DNA of 64,000 bases, taken from assembly GCF_019192735.1 (NCBI RefSeq), contig NZ_JAHTKP010000036.1, positions 1 through 64,000 on the forward strand, in the 5' to 3' direction. The DNA comes from Kitasatospora aureofaciens (GTDB lineage Bacteria; Actinomycetota; Actinomycetes; Streptomycetales; Streptomycetaceae). A program made the translations under genes and the position numbers. The notes under the pieces were generated by a model. The model was not told the DNA's origin. It did not search any database and was given only the letters and a program-made list of their open reading frames with translations. Position 1 is the first letter of the stretch. Each line of letters opens with the position of its first letter. Below, one piece after another: positions 50,347-59,005 of this stretch.

Positions 50347-51954
50347 CTACATCGGATCCACCGCCCGCAGTTCTCCGTCCAGCTCCAGCCACCGCGTCAG
50401 GCCCAGGCCGCGCAGGAACGGCAGGTCGTGGCTGCCCACGATCAGCGCGCCCTGGTAGGCGGCGAGCGCCTGGGTGAGCTGGCGGACGCTGGCGAGGTCC
50501 AGGTTGTTGGTCGGCTCGTCGAGCAGCAGCAGCTGCGGCGGCGGGTCGGCCAGCAGCAGGGCGGCCAGGGTGGCCCGGAACCGCTCGCCGCCGGAGAGGG
50601 TGGCGGCCTGCTGGTCGGCCCGTCCGCCGCGGAACAGGAAGCGGGCGAGCCGGGCGCGGATCGCGTTGTCCCCGGCGGCGGGGGCGAATTGCCTGACGTT
50701 CTCCGCGACGGTGAGCCCGTCCTCCAGCAGGTCGAGCCGCTGCGGCAGGTGGCGCAGCGGCACCGGGGTGGTGATCTCGCCCTCCAGCGGGGCGAGTTCT
50801 CCCGCGATGGTGCGCAGCAGGGTGGTCTTGCCGGCGCCGTTGCGCCCGACCAGCGCGATCCGCTCGGGGCCGCGCAGGTCGAGGTCGGCGGTGGTGCCGT
50901 AGGGCAGCCGGACCTTCTGCAGGGTGAGCACGGTGCGCCCGGCCGGGACGGCGGTGCGGGGGAGGTCGATCCGGATCTCGGCGTCGTCGCGGACCGCCTC
51001 CTCGGCGGCGGTGAGCCGCTGCTTGGCCTCCTCCAGCCGGTCGGTGTGCATGCCCTGGAGGCGGCCCGCTGTCTCCTGGCCCTGGCGTTTGAGCTTGCCG
51101 GCGACGATGTGCGGATCGTTGCGGGTGATCGAGCGCTTCTTTCCGTAGCTGGCGCTGCGTTCGAGCCGGGTGCGGGCCTCGATGAGGTCCCGTTTCTGGC
51201 GGTGGACGTCGGCCTCGGCGTTGCGCAGCAGCCGCTCGGCGGTCTCCTGCTGGGCGGCGATGGTGCGCTCGTACTCGGCGAAGTTGCCGCCGTGCCAGGT
51301 GACTTCTCCGTCCCGCAGGTCGGCGATCTGGTCGACGTGCTGGAGCAGTTCCCGGTCGTGGCTGACGATCAGCATGACGCCGTGCCAGCCGGCCACCGTC
51401 TCGTAGAGCCGCTCGCGGGCGGCCCGGTCGAGGTTGTTGGTGGGTTCGTCGAGCAGCAGCACGTCGGGGCGGCGCATGAGCAGGGCGGCCAGCCGGAGCA
51501 GTACGGCCTCGCCGCCGGAGAGTTCGCCGGTGGTGCGATCGAGGCCGAGGCGGTGCAGGCCGAGCCGGTCGAGGGTGGCGCGGGCGCGCTCCTCGACGTC
51601 CCAGTCGTCGCCGACGGCGTCGAAGTGGTGCTGGGCGGTGTCGCCGGACTCGATGGCGTGCAGGGCCTCGCGGGTGGCCCTGATACCGAGCGCCTCGTCC
51701 ACCCGCAGGCCGGTGTCGAGCGTCAACCCCTGGGGCAGGTAGCCGAGTTCGCCGGCGACCCGGACGGTGCCGCCGGTGGGGGTGAGCTCGCCGGCGATCA
51801 GCCGCAGCAGGGTGGACTTACCGGCGCCGTTGAGCCCGATCAGGCCGGTGCGGCCTGGGCCGACGGCGAGGTGGAAACCGTCCAGGACGGGCTTGCCGTC
51901 CGGCCATTCGAAGCCGAGGTCGGTGCAGAGGACGGCGGTGGTGGGTTGTGCCAT
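50347..51954 (-). CDS. ABC-F ATPase, possible antibiotic-resistance type
   Basis: A 535-residue protein with two ABC domains and no membrane segments. The first Walker A is GLNGAGKST (near residue 42) with LSGGEAVLLRLAALL and LLLDEPTNNLD; the linker has the arginine-rich KRDLIEARTRLERSASYGKK and NDPHIVAGKLKRQG; the second domain has GRNGAGKTT, LSGGERFRATLAALL and LLLLDEPTNNLD. ABC-F proteins act on the ribosome, some to protect it from macrolide, lincosamide or streptogramin antibiotics. ATG 51954 is preceded by GGGAGGCCC. The long leader upstream is usual for regulated ABC-F resistance genes. Confidence 0.92.
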   Translation of the reverse strand: MAQPTTAVLCTDLGFEWPDGKPVLDGFHLAVGPGRTGLIGLNGAGKSTLLRLIAGELTPTGGTVRVAGELGYLPQGLTLDTGLRVDEALGIRATREALHAIESGDTAQHHFDAVGDDWDVEERARATLDRLGLHRLGLDRTTGELSGGEAVLLRLAALLMRRPDVLLLDEPTNNLDRAARERLYETVAGWHGVMLIVSHDRELLQHVDQIADLRDGEVTWHGGNFAEYERTIAAQQETAERLLRNAEADVHRQKRDLIEARTRLERSASYGKKRSITRNDPHIVAGKLKRQGQETAGRLQGMHTDRLEEAKQRLTAAEEAVRDDAEIRIDLPRTAVPAGRTVLTLQKVRLPYGTTADLDLRGPERIALVGRNGAGKTTLLRTIAGELAPLEGEITTPVPLRHLPQRLDLLEDGLTVAENVRQFAPAAGDNAIRARLARFLFRGGRADQQAATLSGGERFRATLAALLLADPPPQLLLLDEPTNNLDLASVRQLTQALAAYQGALIVGSHDLPFLRGLGLTRWLELDGELRAVDPM

Positions 51955-52442
51955 GAAGGGCCTCCCGGGTGGTTGCTGGTGAGAAAGGGGAGCAACACGG
52001 GGAGACACCGCGGGTGCGGATCGGCACGGCTGAAGGGGATGCCAAGAGGGCTCACCACGGGGGCCGTGACTGAGGTCGCACACTCGCACGCCGCACGGCG
52101 GTGGGCCTGCGCGGCGGGGCGGTGTCCCGGGACCTCAGTAGAGCAACGGCCTTCTCCTGTTCCGGTGGCTGGCCCGACCGACGCTACGGACCTCCCCGAA
52201 CGTCCGCAACCGAATTTCCGCGCGCCCGAATCAACGTGCTGCCCCCGCCGTCCCCCGTGCGTCGGCGGAGGCAAGGTGCCGATCCGGTGCCGATCCGGTG
52301 ACAGCCTCGTCCCAGTCGGGGGCGGAGGTAAGGACGCCTTTACCCGGTATGGCAGACTCCCTGCCTGCCATACCTGCGACCCTCCGGGGCCGTACCCGCG
52401 GATCGGGCCGTATGGCGCTCATTCACAGGGGGAATTGAACTT
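51955..52442. promoter_or_regulatory. 488-base divergent region between the ABC-F gene and the protease gene
   Basis: On the ABC-F side the 9-base arms ACTGAGGTC (52069-52077) and GACCTCAGT (52131-52139) could pair in the leader RNA. An open frame on the minus strand without an ATG runs into the gene start, so a leader ORF is possible. On the protease side GGTATGGCAG (52346-52355) and CTGCCATACC (52365-52374) are perfect 10-base arms around nine bases, about 70 bases before the start. GTGCCGATCCG is directly repeated near 52276-52300. No gene seen. Confidence 0.5.
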
Positions 52443-53684
52443 ATGTCACCGATATCCCGGACGACCCGTGCCGCCCTGGGCGCCTCCGTCGTCGCGCTGA
52501 CCATGACGCTCGCCACGGCGTGCGGCCCGGACAACAGCGACAGCGCGAACGGGGCGCAGACCGCGGCGCCCACCGCCGCGGCGAGCGACTCCGGCAAGCC
52601 GGGCGCCGCGCCGATCAAGCTTCCGACGATCGACGAGATCAAGACGTGGAAGCCCGAGGACTGGCAGAAGTGGGCCCAGGCCAACGTCATCACCCCGGCC
52701 GTCAAGGGCTACTGGGACCTGCAGAAGATCCTGAAGGCCAAGCCGGTCAAGCCGAGCCCGGGCAAGCCCACCGGCCAGCCGACCACGGCTCCGACCAGCG
52801 CCGCCCCGGCCCCGGCCCAGCCGACCTCCCAGGCCCCGGCCCCGGCCCAGCCGGGAGGCGGCGGGCAGGACGGCGCGGGCGACACCGACCCGAAGCCGAC
52901 CCCGGTCCAGATGAAGCCGGTCCCGCACCCGTTCGCGAAGAACCTCAACGTCAATGGGAAGCTGTTCTTCTCGGACGAGAAGAACCAGGAGTACGTCTGC
53001 TCCGGCACCGTGATCTCCGACCCGGCCAACCCGGGCAAGAGCAACCTGGTGTGGACCGCGAGCCACTGCCTGCACGGCGGCAAGGGCGGCAAGTCGCACA
53101 CCAACATCATGTTCGCTCCGGCCTTCAACAGCACCGGCGTGCTGAGCGGCGGCAAGCAGGCCACCCTGGCGCAAGCCGAGCCGTTCGGCGAGTGGGGCGC
53201 CACCGCCGGCATCGTGTCGCCGACCTGGGCCGGCGAGGCCGACCCGGAGTACGGCGGCTCGTGGAGCGCGTACGACTTCGGCATCATCCGGGTGGCGAAC
53301 CCGGACGGCAGCGGCAAGTCGCTGGAGGAGACGGTCGGCGGCTCCGTGCCGGTCTGGTTCAACGCCCCGCGTGACCAGATCACCGCGGTCAGCAGCTACG
53401 GCTACCCGGCCGGCAAGCCGTTCGACGGCATGGAGCTGGATCACTGCGACGCCCAGAAGCCCGTCAAGTACACCATCGACCCGGCCCGCCCGCCGATGGT
53501 GACCACCGGCTGCAACGGCACCGGCGGCGACAGCGGCGGCGGCTGGTTCGCCATGAAGGACGGCAAGCAGATGCTGGTCTCGGACACCTCCATCGGCGGG
53601 AACGACAACACCTGGGAGGCCGGTCCCTACCTGGACGACGTGGCGGCCAAGGCGCTGGACTACATCTCCAAGAAGTCGAAGTGA
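52443..53684 (+). CDS. Secreted trypsin-like serine protease (lipoprotein)
   Basis: A 413-residue exported protein. The N-terminus has RTTRAALGASVVALTMTLAT and a lipobox ending in ATAC (Cys27), so it is probably anchored in the membrane. A long flexible segment rich in Pro, Ala, Thr and Gln (about 100-150) follows. The peptidase S1 core shows the triad His208 in WTASHCLHGG, Asp278 in AYDFGIIRV and Ser364 in GCNGTGGDSGGGWF, with conserved cysteines (YVCSG, HCDA). Similar proteins are trypsin-like proteases of Streptomyces; the substrate is unknown. ATG 52443 lies after GGGGG. A good terminator follows the stop. Confidence 0.92.
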   Translation: MSPISRTTRAALGASVVALTMTLATACGPDNSDSANGAQTAAPTAAASDSGKPGAAPIKLPTIDEIKTWKPEDWQKWAQANVITPAVKGYWDLQKILKAKPVKPSPGKPTGQPTTAPTSAAPAPAQPTSQAPAPAQPGGGGQDGAGDTDPKPTPVQMKPVPHPFAKNLNVNGKLFFSDEKNQEYVCSGTVISDPANPGKSNLVWTASHCLHGGKGGKSHTNIMFAPAFNSTGVLSGGKQATLAQAEPFGEWGATAGIVSPTWAGEADPEYGGSWSAYDFGIIRVANPDGSGKSLEETVGGSVPVWFNAPRDQITAVSSYGYPAGKPFDGMELDHCDAQKPVKYTIDPARPPMVTTGCNGTGGDSGGGWFAMKDGKQMLVSDTSIGGNDNTWEAGPYLDDVAAKALDYISKKSK

Positions 53685-53742
53685 TCCTGGAAGACCAAGT
53701 GATCCAAGAGGACCAAGTGACACGCTGAGCGCGTGAGCACAA

Positions 53743-53784
53743 GGGGGCCGTGGCTGAGGAACCAGCCGCGGCCCCCGGCGCTTT
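53743..53784 (+). terminator. Rho-independent terminator after the protease gene
   Basis: Arms GGGGGCCGTGGCTG (53743-53756) and CAGCCGCGGCCCCC (53763-53776) pair with one mismatch around a six-base loop, followed by GGCGCTTTT. It is 58 bases after the stop. Confidence 0.85.
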
Positions 53785-53823
53785 TCCGCCGCCCGCCCCT
53801 TCCCTCCTACAATCGGGCTCATC

Positions 53824-55461
53824 ATGAGCGCCACACTCGTAGTCAAGGACCTCAGCGCCGGCCACGGCGAACGCACCCTCTTCTCCGGCCTGGACCTGGT
53901 CGTCGCCCCCGGCGACGTGATCGGCCTGGTCGGTGTGAACGGCGCCGGCAAGTCGACCCTGCTGCGGCTGCTGGCCGGGCTGGACACCCCCGAGGCGGGC
54001 TCGCTGCGGCTCAGCCCGGCGAGCGCCAACGTCGGCCACCTGCCGCAGGAGCCGGAACGGCGCGAGGGCGAGTCGGTCCGCGCCTTCCTGGCCCGCCGGA
54101 CGGGCGTCGCGGCGGCGCAGGCGGCACTGGACGAGGCCACCGAGGGCCTGGTCGAGGGCCGCCCGGGCGCCGACGACGCGTACGCCACGAGCCTGGACCG
54201 CTGGCTGGACCTCGGCGGCGCCGACCTGGAGGAGCGCGCCGAGGAGGTCGCCGACTCGCTCGGCCTGAAGGTCTCGCTCGACCTGCCGATGACGGCGCTG
54301 TCCGGCGGCCAGGCCGCCCGGGCCGGCCTCGCCTCGCTGCTGCTCTCCCGCTACGACGTCTTCCTGCTCGACGAGCCCACCAACGACCTCGACCTGGACG
54401 GCCTGGAGCGGCTGGAGGCCTTCGTCAAGGGCCTGCGCGCGGGCACCGTGCTGATCAGCCACGACCGCGAGTTCCTGGCCCGGACGGTCACCCGGGTGCT
54501 GGAGCTGGACCTGCACCAGCAGCAGGTCAACCTGTACGGCGGCGGCTACGAAGCGTACCTGGAGGAGCGGGCGGTGGCCCGCCGGCACGCCCGCGAGGAG
54601 TACGACGACTACGCCGACACCAAGGCCGGGCTGGAGGCCCGGGCCCGGATGCAGCGCGGCTGGATGGAGCACGGCGTGCGCAACGCCCGCCGCAAGTCCT
54701 CCGACAACGACAAGATCGGCCGCGCGATGCGCGCCGAGTCCACCGAGAAGCAGGCCTCGAAGGCCCGGCAGACCCAGCGGATGATCGAGCGGCTGGACGT
54801 GGTCGAGGAGCCCCGCAAGGAGTGGGAGCTCCGGATGGAGATCGCCACCGCGCCGCGCTCCGGCTCGGTGGTCGCCACCCTGCGCGGGGCCACCGCCCGC
54901 CGCGGCGACTTCGCGTTCGGCCCGGTGGACCTGCAGATCGACTGGGCCGACCGGGTCGCGATCACCGGCGCCAACGGCGCGGGCAAGTCCACGCTGCTGG
55001 CCGCACTCCTCGGCCGGCTCGAACTCGACGGCGGAGGCGCCACGTTGGGCTCCGGCGTGGTGGTCGGCGAGGTGGACCAGGCGCGCGGTTTGTTCCTGGG
55101 CGGGGAGCCGCTGTCGGACGCGTTCGCCGCCGCCGTCCCGGAGCTCACGCCGGAGGAGGTGCGCACCCTGCTGGCCAAGTTCGGCCTGAAGGCGGTGCAC
55201 GTGATGCGCCCGGCCGCCACCCTCTCCCCCGGCGAGCGCACCCGCGCCGCGCTCGCGCTGCTCCAGGCGCGCGGGGTCAACCTGCTGGTGCTGGACGAGC
55301 CCACCAACCACCTGGACCTGCCCGCGATCGAGCAGCTGGAGTCCGCGCTCGCCTCGTACACCGGCACGCTGCTGCTGGTCACCCACGACCGGCGGATGCT
55401 GGACGCCGTCACGGTGAACCGGCGCCTGGACGTCCGGGACGGGCGCGTGCACGAGCGGTAG
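53824..55461 (+). CDS. ABC-F ATPase (ribosome-associated type)
   Basis: A 545-residue protein with two ABC domains. First Walker A GVNGAGKST, signature LSGGQAARAGLASLLL, Walker B VFLLDEPTNDLD, H-loop LISHDREFLA; then the linker with charged helices (AVARRHAREEYDDYADTKAG, RKSSDNDKIGRAMRAESTEK); second Walker A GANGAGKST, LSPGERTRAALALL and LLVLDEPTNHLD. The linker segment differs from the ABC-F at 50347, which suggests a different branch; some of its relatives in actinobacteria are housekeeping. ATG 53824 is four bases into the second possible start. Confidence 0.92.
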   Translation: MSATLVVKDLSAGHGERTLFSGLDLVVAPGDVIGLVGVNGAGKSTLLRLLAGLDTPEAGSLRLSPASANVGHLPQEPERREGESVRAFLARRTGVAAAQAALDEATEGLVEGRPGADDAYATSLDRWLDLGGADLEERAEEVADSLGLKVSLDLPMTALSGGQAARAGLASLLLSRYDVFLLDEPTNDLDLDGLERLEAFVKGLRAGTVLISHDREFLARTVTRVLELDLHQQQVNLYGGGYEAYLEERAVARRHAREEYDDYADTKAGLEARARMQRGWMEHGVRNARRKSSDNDKIGRAMRAESTEKQASKARQTQRMIERLDVVEEPRKEWELRMEIATAPRSGSVVATLRGATARRGDFAFGPVDLQIDWADRVAITGANGAGKSTLLAALLGRLELDGGGATLGSGVVVGEVDQARGLFLGGEPLSDAFAAAVPELTPEEVRTLLAKFGLKAVHVMRPAATLSPGERTRAALALLQARGVNLLVLDEPTNHLDLPAIEQLESALASYTGTLLLVTHDRRMLDAVTVNRRLDVRDGRVHER

Positions 55462-55522
55462 GCGCTGCGCGATTGGTCTCGACCTCTTCCGGTCGGAACC
55501 GTCATGTGCTGTGCTGTCGGCC

Positions 55523-56197
55523 ATGGTTGACAGTGCAGTGGCAGGGACGCCCCACCCGACCGTCCCCCTCACCCCGATGACGGTGCCGGCCCACGAGGCC
55601 GAGGCCCGCAGCAGGTCCTTCCACGACGTGATGGCGCAGCGCCGGACCGTCCGCGACTACGCCACCCGCCCGATCCCGGACGGCGTGGTCGAGTGGGCGA
55701 TCCGGACCGCCAACACCGCGCCCAGCGGCGCCCACGTGCAGCCGTGGCGGTTCGTGGTGATCACCGATCCCGAGCGAAAGCGGCGGTTGCGCGAGGCCGC
55801 CGAGGCGGAGGAGCGCGAGTTCTACGCGCACCGGGCGTCGGAGGAGTGGCTGGCCGCGCTGGCGCCGATCGGCACCGACTGGCACAAGCCGTTCCTGGAG
55901 GACGCGCCCGCGGTGATCGTCGTGTTCGAGGTGCACAAGGGGCCGCACTCGCCGCGCCCGTACTACACCAAGGAGTCGGTGGGGATCGCGGTCGGGCTGC
56001 TGCTGGCCTCGCTGCACCAGGCCGGGCTGGCCACGCTGACGCACACACCGAGCCCGATGAAGTTCCTCAACGAGGTGTGCGAGCGCCCGGCGGAGGAGCG
56101 CGCCGCGTACGTGATCCCGGTCGGCTACCCGGCCGAGGGGGCGCGCGTGCCGGATCTGCGGCGCAAGGAGCTCGACGAGGTGCTGGTGCGACTCTGA
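55523..56197 (+). CDS. Nitroreductase-family flavoprotein
   Basis: A 224-residue FMN enzyme. Features: FHDVMAQRRTVRDYATRPIP (FMN-binding arginines), IRTANTAPSGAHVQPWRFVV, YTKESVGIAVGLLLASLHQAGL and the end PMKFLNEVCERPAEERAAYV and VIPVGYPAEGARVPD. The order is like the BluB / iodotyrosine-deiodinase side of the family. Substrate unknown. ATG 55523 is used; a GTG at 55511 is in frame. There is no strong ribosome site. 10-base CCCTGATCCG repeats follow the gene (56200-56250). Confidence 0.88.
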   Translation: MVDSAVAGTPHPTVPLTPMTVPAHEAEARSRSFHDVMAQRRTVRDYATRPIPDGVVEWAIRTANTAPSGAHVQPWRFVVITDPERKRRLREAAEAEEREFYAHRASEEWLAALAPIGTDWHKPFLEDAPAVIVVFEVHKGPHSPRPYYTKESVGIAVGLLLASLHQAGLATLTHTPSPMKFLNEVCERPAEERAAYVIPVGYPAEGARVPDLRRKELDEVLVRL

Positions 56198-56302
56198 ACC
56201 GCCCTGATCCGCCCTGATCCGCGCTGACCCGCGCTGATCTGCTCTGATCCGCCGGGAGTGCTCCGTTGGTGACGGGTCCGGGCCAAGGCGATAATCGCCG
56301 TC

Positions 56303-57013
56303 ATGAGCCATGCCCAGCAACGGTCCTGTGAGCGCGCCGTGGCGGCACCGGACGAGGTGACCGCCGGCCGCCCGCCGGAGCTGCTGCGGCTGTCCGGCGG
56401 GGTCTCGCTGCTGCGCCGCCGCACCTCGCACACGGTGGCGCTCAACAAGGCCGTCCGCGCCAACCTGGACCACCTGCGGCCCTGGCTGGAGTGGGCGGCC
56501 GAGGCCCCGAGCCGGGCCCGGACCGCCGAGCTGACCCGGGCCGGCGCGGCGGCCTGGGAGGCGGGCACCGACTTCATGTACCTGGTCGTGCCGGACGCCG
56601 AACCCGGCCGCGTGATCGGCGCGTCCGGCCTGCACGGCCGGATCGGCCCCGGCGCGCTGGAGATCGGCTACTGGGTGGGCGCCCGGTACGTCGGCCGCGG
56701 CATCGCCACCACCGCGGCCGAGGCACTGACCTCGGCCGCGCTGGCGCTGCCCGGGATCGTGCGGGTGGAGATCCGCTGCGACCAGGCCAACGGCGCCAGC
56801 GCGGCCGTCCCGCGCAAGCTCGGCTACCGCCTGGACCGGATCGCCCGGGCTGCCGTCCGGGCCCCGGCGGAGACCGGACGGCAGCAGATCTGGGTCAAGG
56901 AACGTCCCTCGCCTGATCAGCAGTCGGGCCCGGATCAGCAGCCGGACCAGCAGACGAACCGGCAGACGAACCGGCAGACGAACCGGCAGACGGACCGGCA
57001 GACGGACCGGTAG
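56303..57013 (+). CDS. GNAT acetyltransferase with a repetitive C-terminal tail
   Basis: A 236-residue RimL/RimJ-like acetyltransferase: LLRRRTSHTVALNKAVRANL, HGRIGPGALEIGYWVGARYVGRGIATTAAEALT (acetyl-CoA loop V-G-R-G-I-A), RVEIRCDQANGASAAVPRKLGY. The family would end near residue 205 (QQIWVKERPS). Here a tail DQQPDQQTNRQTNRQTNRQT follows, encoded by 12-base CAGACGAACCGG repeats. The stop codon is a repeat unit in which CAG has become TAG, and more repeats continue beyond it. Confidence 0.88.
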   Translation: MSHAQQRSCERAVAAPDEVTAGRPPELLRLSGGVSLLRRRTSHTVALNKAVRANLDHLRPWLEWAAEAPSRARTAELTRAGAAAWEAGTDFMYLVVPDAEPGRVIGASGLHGRIGPGALEIGYWVGARYVGRGIATTAAEALTSAALALPGIVRVEIRCDQANGASAAVPRKLGYRLDRIARAAVRAPAETGRQQIWVKERPSPDQQSGPDQQPDQQTNRQTNRQTNRQTDRQTDR

Positions 57014-57068
57014 ACGGACCGGTAGACGGACCGGTAGTCGGACCGGTAGTCGGATCGGCAGCCGGATC
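56933..57068 (+). repeat. 12-base repeats across the end of the GNAT gene
   Basis: About eleven copies of CAGACGAACCGG or near versions (CAGACGGACCGG, TAGACGGACCGG, TAGTCGGACCGG) run from inside the GNAT gene, past its TAG stop, to the 3' end of the convergent aldo/keto reductase gene. Confidence 0.9.
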
Positions 57069-58020
57069 AGTAGCGGTCGCCGGTCGGTGCCGGCAGCGCG
57101 TCCAGCTCGGCGAGGTCGGCCGCCGACAGCACGACGTCGGCCGCGCCCGCGTTGTCCACCAGGTAGCGCGGCGTCTTGGTGCCCGGGATCGGGAAGACGT
57201 ACCGCCCCTGCGCCAGCACCCAGGCCAGCGCCACCTGCGCGGGCGTCGCGCCGATCCGGTCGGCGACCTCCTTGACCTTCGCGACCAGCGCCAGGTTCGC
57301 CTTCAGCGCGTCCTGCTGGAAGCGCGGCAGCCGGCGGCGGAAGTCGTCGGCCGGCAGCTCGTCGAAGGAGGCGATGCTGCCGGTCAGGAAGCCCCGGCCG
57401 AGCGGCGAGAACGGCAGGAAGGCGATGCCCTGCTCCTCGGTGTACGGCAGGACGTCGGCCAGCACGTCCCGGGTCCAGAGCGAGAGCTCGGACTGCACAG
57501 AGGCCACGGGGTGGACCGACTGGGCCCGCTTGATCTCCTCGACGGTCACCTCGGAGAGCCCGATCCGGCGGACCTTGCCGGCCGCCACGGTCTCGGCGAG
57601 CGCGCCCCAGGTCTCCTCGATCGGGACGGCCGGGTCGACCCGGTGCAGCTGGTAGAGGTCGACGTGGTCGGTGCCGAGGCGGCGCAGGCTGTCGTCGATC
57701 GAGCGGCGCACGTGCTCGGGGCGGCCGTCGCGGGACGCCTGGCCGCTCCCGCCCGGGACGATGCCCACCTTGGTGGCGAGGAACGCGCGCTCGCGGTACG
57801 GGCCGGCCAGGGCGGCGCCGACCACCTCCTCGTTGGTGAAGGGGCCGTACATGTCGGCGGTGTCGATCAGGGTGACGCCGAGGTCCAGCGCCTGCCGGAT
57901 CACCTTGACGGAGTTCTCGTCGTCCCGGCTCTGCACGTCGTAGGCCCAGGTCATCCCCATGCAGCCGAGGCCGAGGACGCCGATCTCCGGGCCGTTGGTG
58001 CCGAACGTGGCGGTGCGCAT
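57067..58020 (-). CDS. Aldo/keto reductase (AKR13-like)
   Basis: A 317-residue NADPH-dependent aldo/keto reductase. Motifs: GLGCMGMTWAYDVQSRDDEN, LIDTADMYGPFTNEEVVG (Asp and Tyr of the tetrad), FLATKVGI (Lys), LYQLHRVDP (His), IGLSEVTVEEIKRA and IPGTKTPRYLVDNAGA for the cofactor. It would reduce an aldehyde or ketone. ATG 58020 is used; longer frames have repetitive PTDPPTDPPADPP. A MerR-type promoter with a 19-base spacer lies upstream (58125-58155), but no MerR gene is close. Confidence 0.93.
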   Translation of the reverse strand: MRTATFGTNGPEIGVLGLGCMGMTWAYDVQSRDDENSVKVIRQALDLGVTLIDTADMYGPFTNEEVVGAALAGPYRERAFLATKVGIVPGGSGQASRDGRPEHVRRSIDDSLRRLGTDHVDLYQLHRVDPAVPIEETWGALAETVAAGKVRRIGLSEVTVEEIKRAQSVHPVASVQSELSLWTRDVLADVLPYTEEQGIAFLPFSPLGRGFLTGSIASFDELPADDFRRRLPRFQQDALKANLALVAKVKEVADRIGATPAQVALAWVLAQGRYVFPIPGTKTPRYLVDNAGAADVVLSAADLAELDALPAPTGDRY

Positions 58021-58124
58021 GACGGTGTTCCAATCTGCTCTGCGGAGTTCGCGGTCGTACTTCGCGGGTGGATCAGCGGGTGGGTCAGTGGGTGGATCAG
58101 TGAGCGGGTGGATCAACAGGTCAC

Positions 58125-58155
58125 AGCCTTCACCTTGGAGTGCACTCAAGGTCAA
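58125..58155 (-). promoter_or_regulatory. MerR-type promoter of the aldo/keto reductase gene
   Basis: On the minus strand TTGACC (58155-58150) and AAGGCT (58130-58125) are 19 bases apart. Between them is the palindrome GAGTGCACTC flanked by ACCTTG and AAGGT. This is the layout of MerR-activated promoters. Confidence 0.7.
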
Positions 58156-58167
58156 GCCCCTTCCGGA

Positions 58168-58791
58168 TCACGCCCGGATCCAGTCGCCGAACCCGCCGCC
58201 CAGCACCAGCCCCGCCAGCCGTCCGTACCCGCCAACGCCCGGGTGCGCGCCGTCCGCCGCATTGGCCTCCGCGACCCACGTCGCGTCCTCGGCGAGGGCG
58301 CGGGTGACGTCCACGAACGGCACTCCGCGCTCGGCGCAGAGCGCGGCCATCACCGGGGCGAGGGCGAGCAGCCGCTCCAGGTGCTCCGCTCCCCCGCAGA
58401 CCACCGGCGGCGGGCCGACCACGAACGTCCGGATCCCGCGCTCGCGCGCGCCGTCGAGCAGCGCCGCGAGGTTGGCCAGGGTGCGGTCGTGCCCGACCCG
58501 GGGCGCGCCGTCCTCCGTCATCGCGTCGTTCGCGCCCACCGAGAGCACCAGGCGGTTGTCGGCGCCGGGCAGGATGCGCGCCCCGACCTCCGCCCGGCAG
58601 CGGAGCCGCACGTCCTCGGAGGTGTTGCGGCGGATGCCCAGGTTGAACGCGGTCGCGTCCGGGGCCGCCGCCTGGAGCGCCCGGCCGACCCAGCCGCGGA
58701 ACTCCGGGTCGCCGAGGCCCTGGACGAAGGAGTCGCCGAGGAAGCAGACGCGCGGGCCACCGAAGGGGTCGTTGATCGTAGGAGTGGTCAT
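58168..58791 (-). CDS. SGNH/GDSL hydrolase
   Basis: A 207-residue esterase/lipase of the SGNH fold. Block I is VCFLGDSFVQGLGD with nucleophile Ser21, block III is VLSVGANDAMTEDG (Asn), and block V is AADGAHPGVGGYGRLA (Asp-x-x-His). No signal peptide is visible, so it is cytoplasmic. Related short enzymes include TesA-like and rhamnogalacturonan acetylesterase-like proteins. The exact substrate is unknown. ATG 58791 starts it. It lies downstream and divergent of no obvious partner. Confidence 0.9.
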   Translation of the reverse strand: MTTPTINDPFGGPRVCFLGDSFVQGLGDPEFRGWVGRALQAAAPDATAFNLGIRRNTSEDVRLRCRAEVGARILPGADNRLVLSVGANDAMTEDGAPRVGHDRTLANLAALLDGARERGIRTFVVGPPPVVCGGAEHLERLLALAPVMAALCAERGVPFVDVTRALAEDATWVAEANAADGAHPGVGGYGRLAGLVLGGGFGDWIRA

Positions 58792-59005
58792 CGGCTCACC
58801 CTAGGGTGCGAGGCGCGGGAGGTGCAGGCGGGGCGGCAGGAGGTGCCGGCGGGCCGGCCGCACGCCTTAAACCGTTCCTAAAACCTTCCCACGCCGAGCT
58901 TTTGACGCCCCGGAAACGCTTGACGTGCACAGCTGGTCTAGTCCAGTTTGATCCTCAGCGCCGCGCTCCGCCCCCACACCCTTCCCACGCCCGAGAGGCA
59001 CCCCC
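58792..59005 (+). promoter_or_regulatory. Chitinase promoter region with DasR-type site
   Basis: CTGGTCTAGTCCAG at 58933-58946 matches the DasR-responsive element (ACTGGTCTAGACCAGT) closely. It sits downstream of a TTGACG at 58919-58924. DasR is the GntR regulator that represses chitin/N-acetylglucosamine genes in Streptomyces. The gap otherwise shows no gene. Confidence 0.8.
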
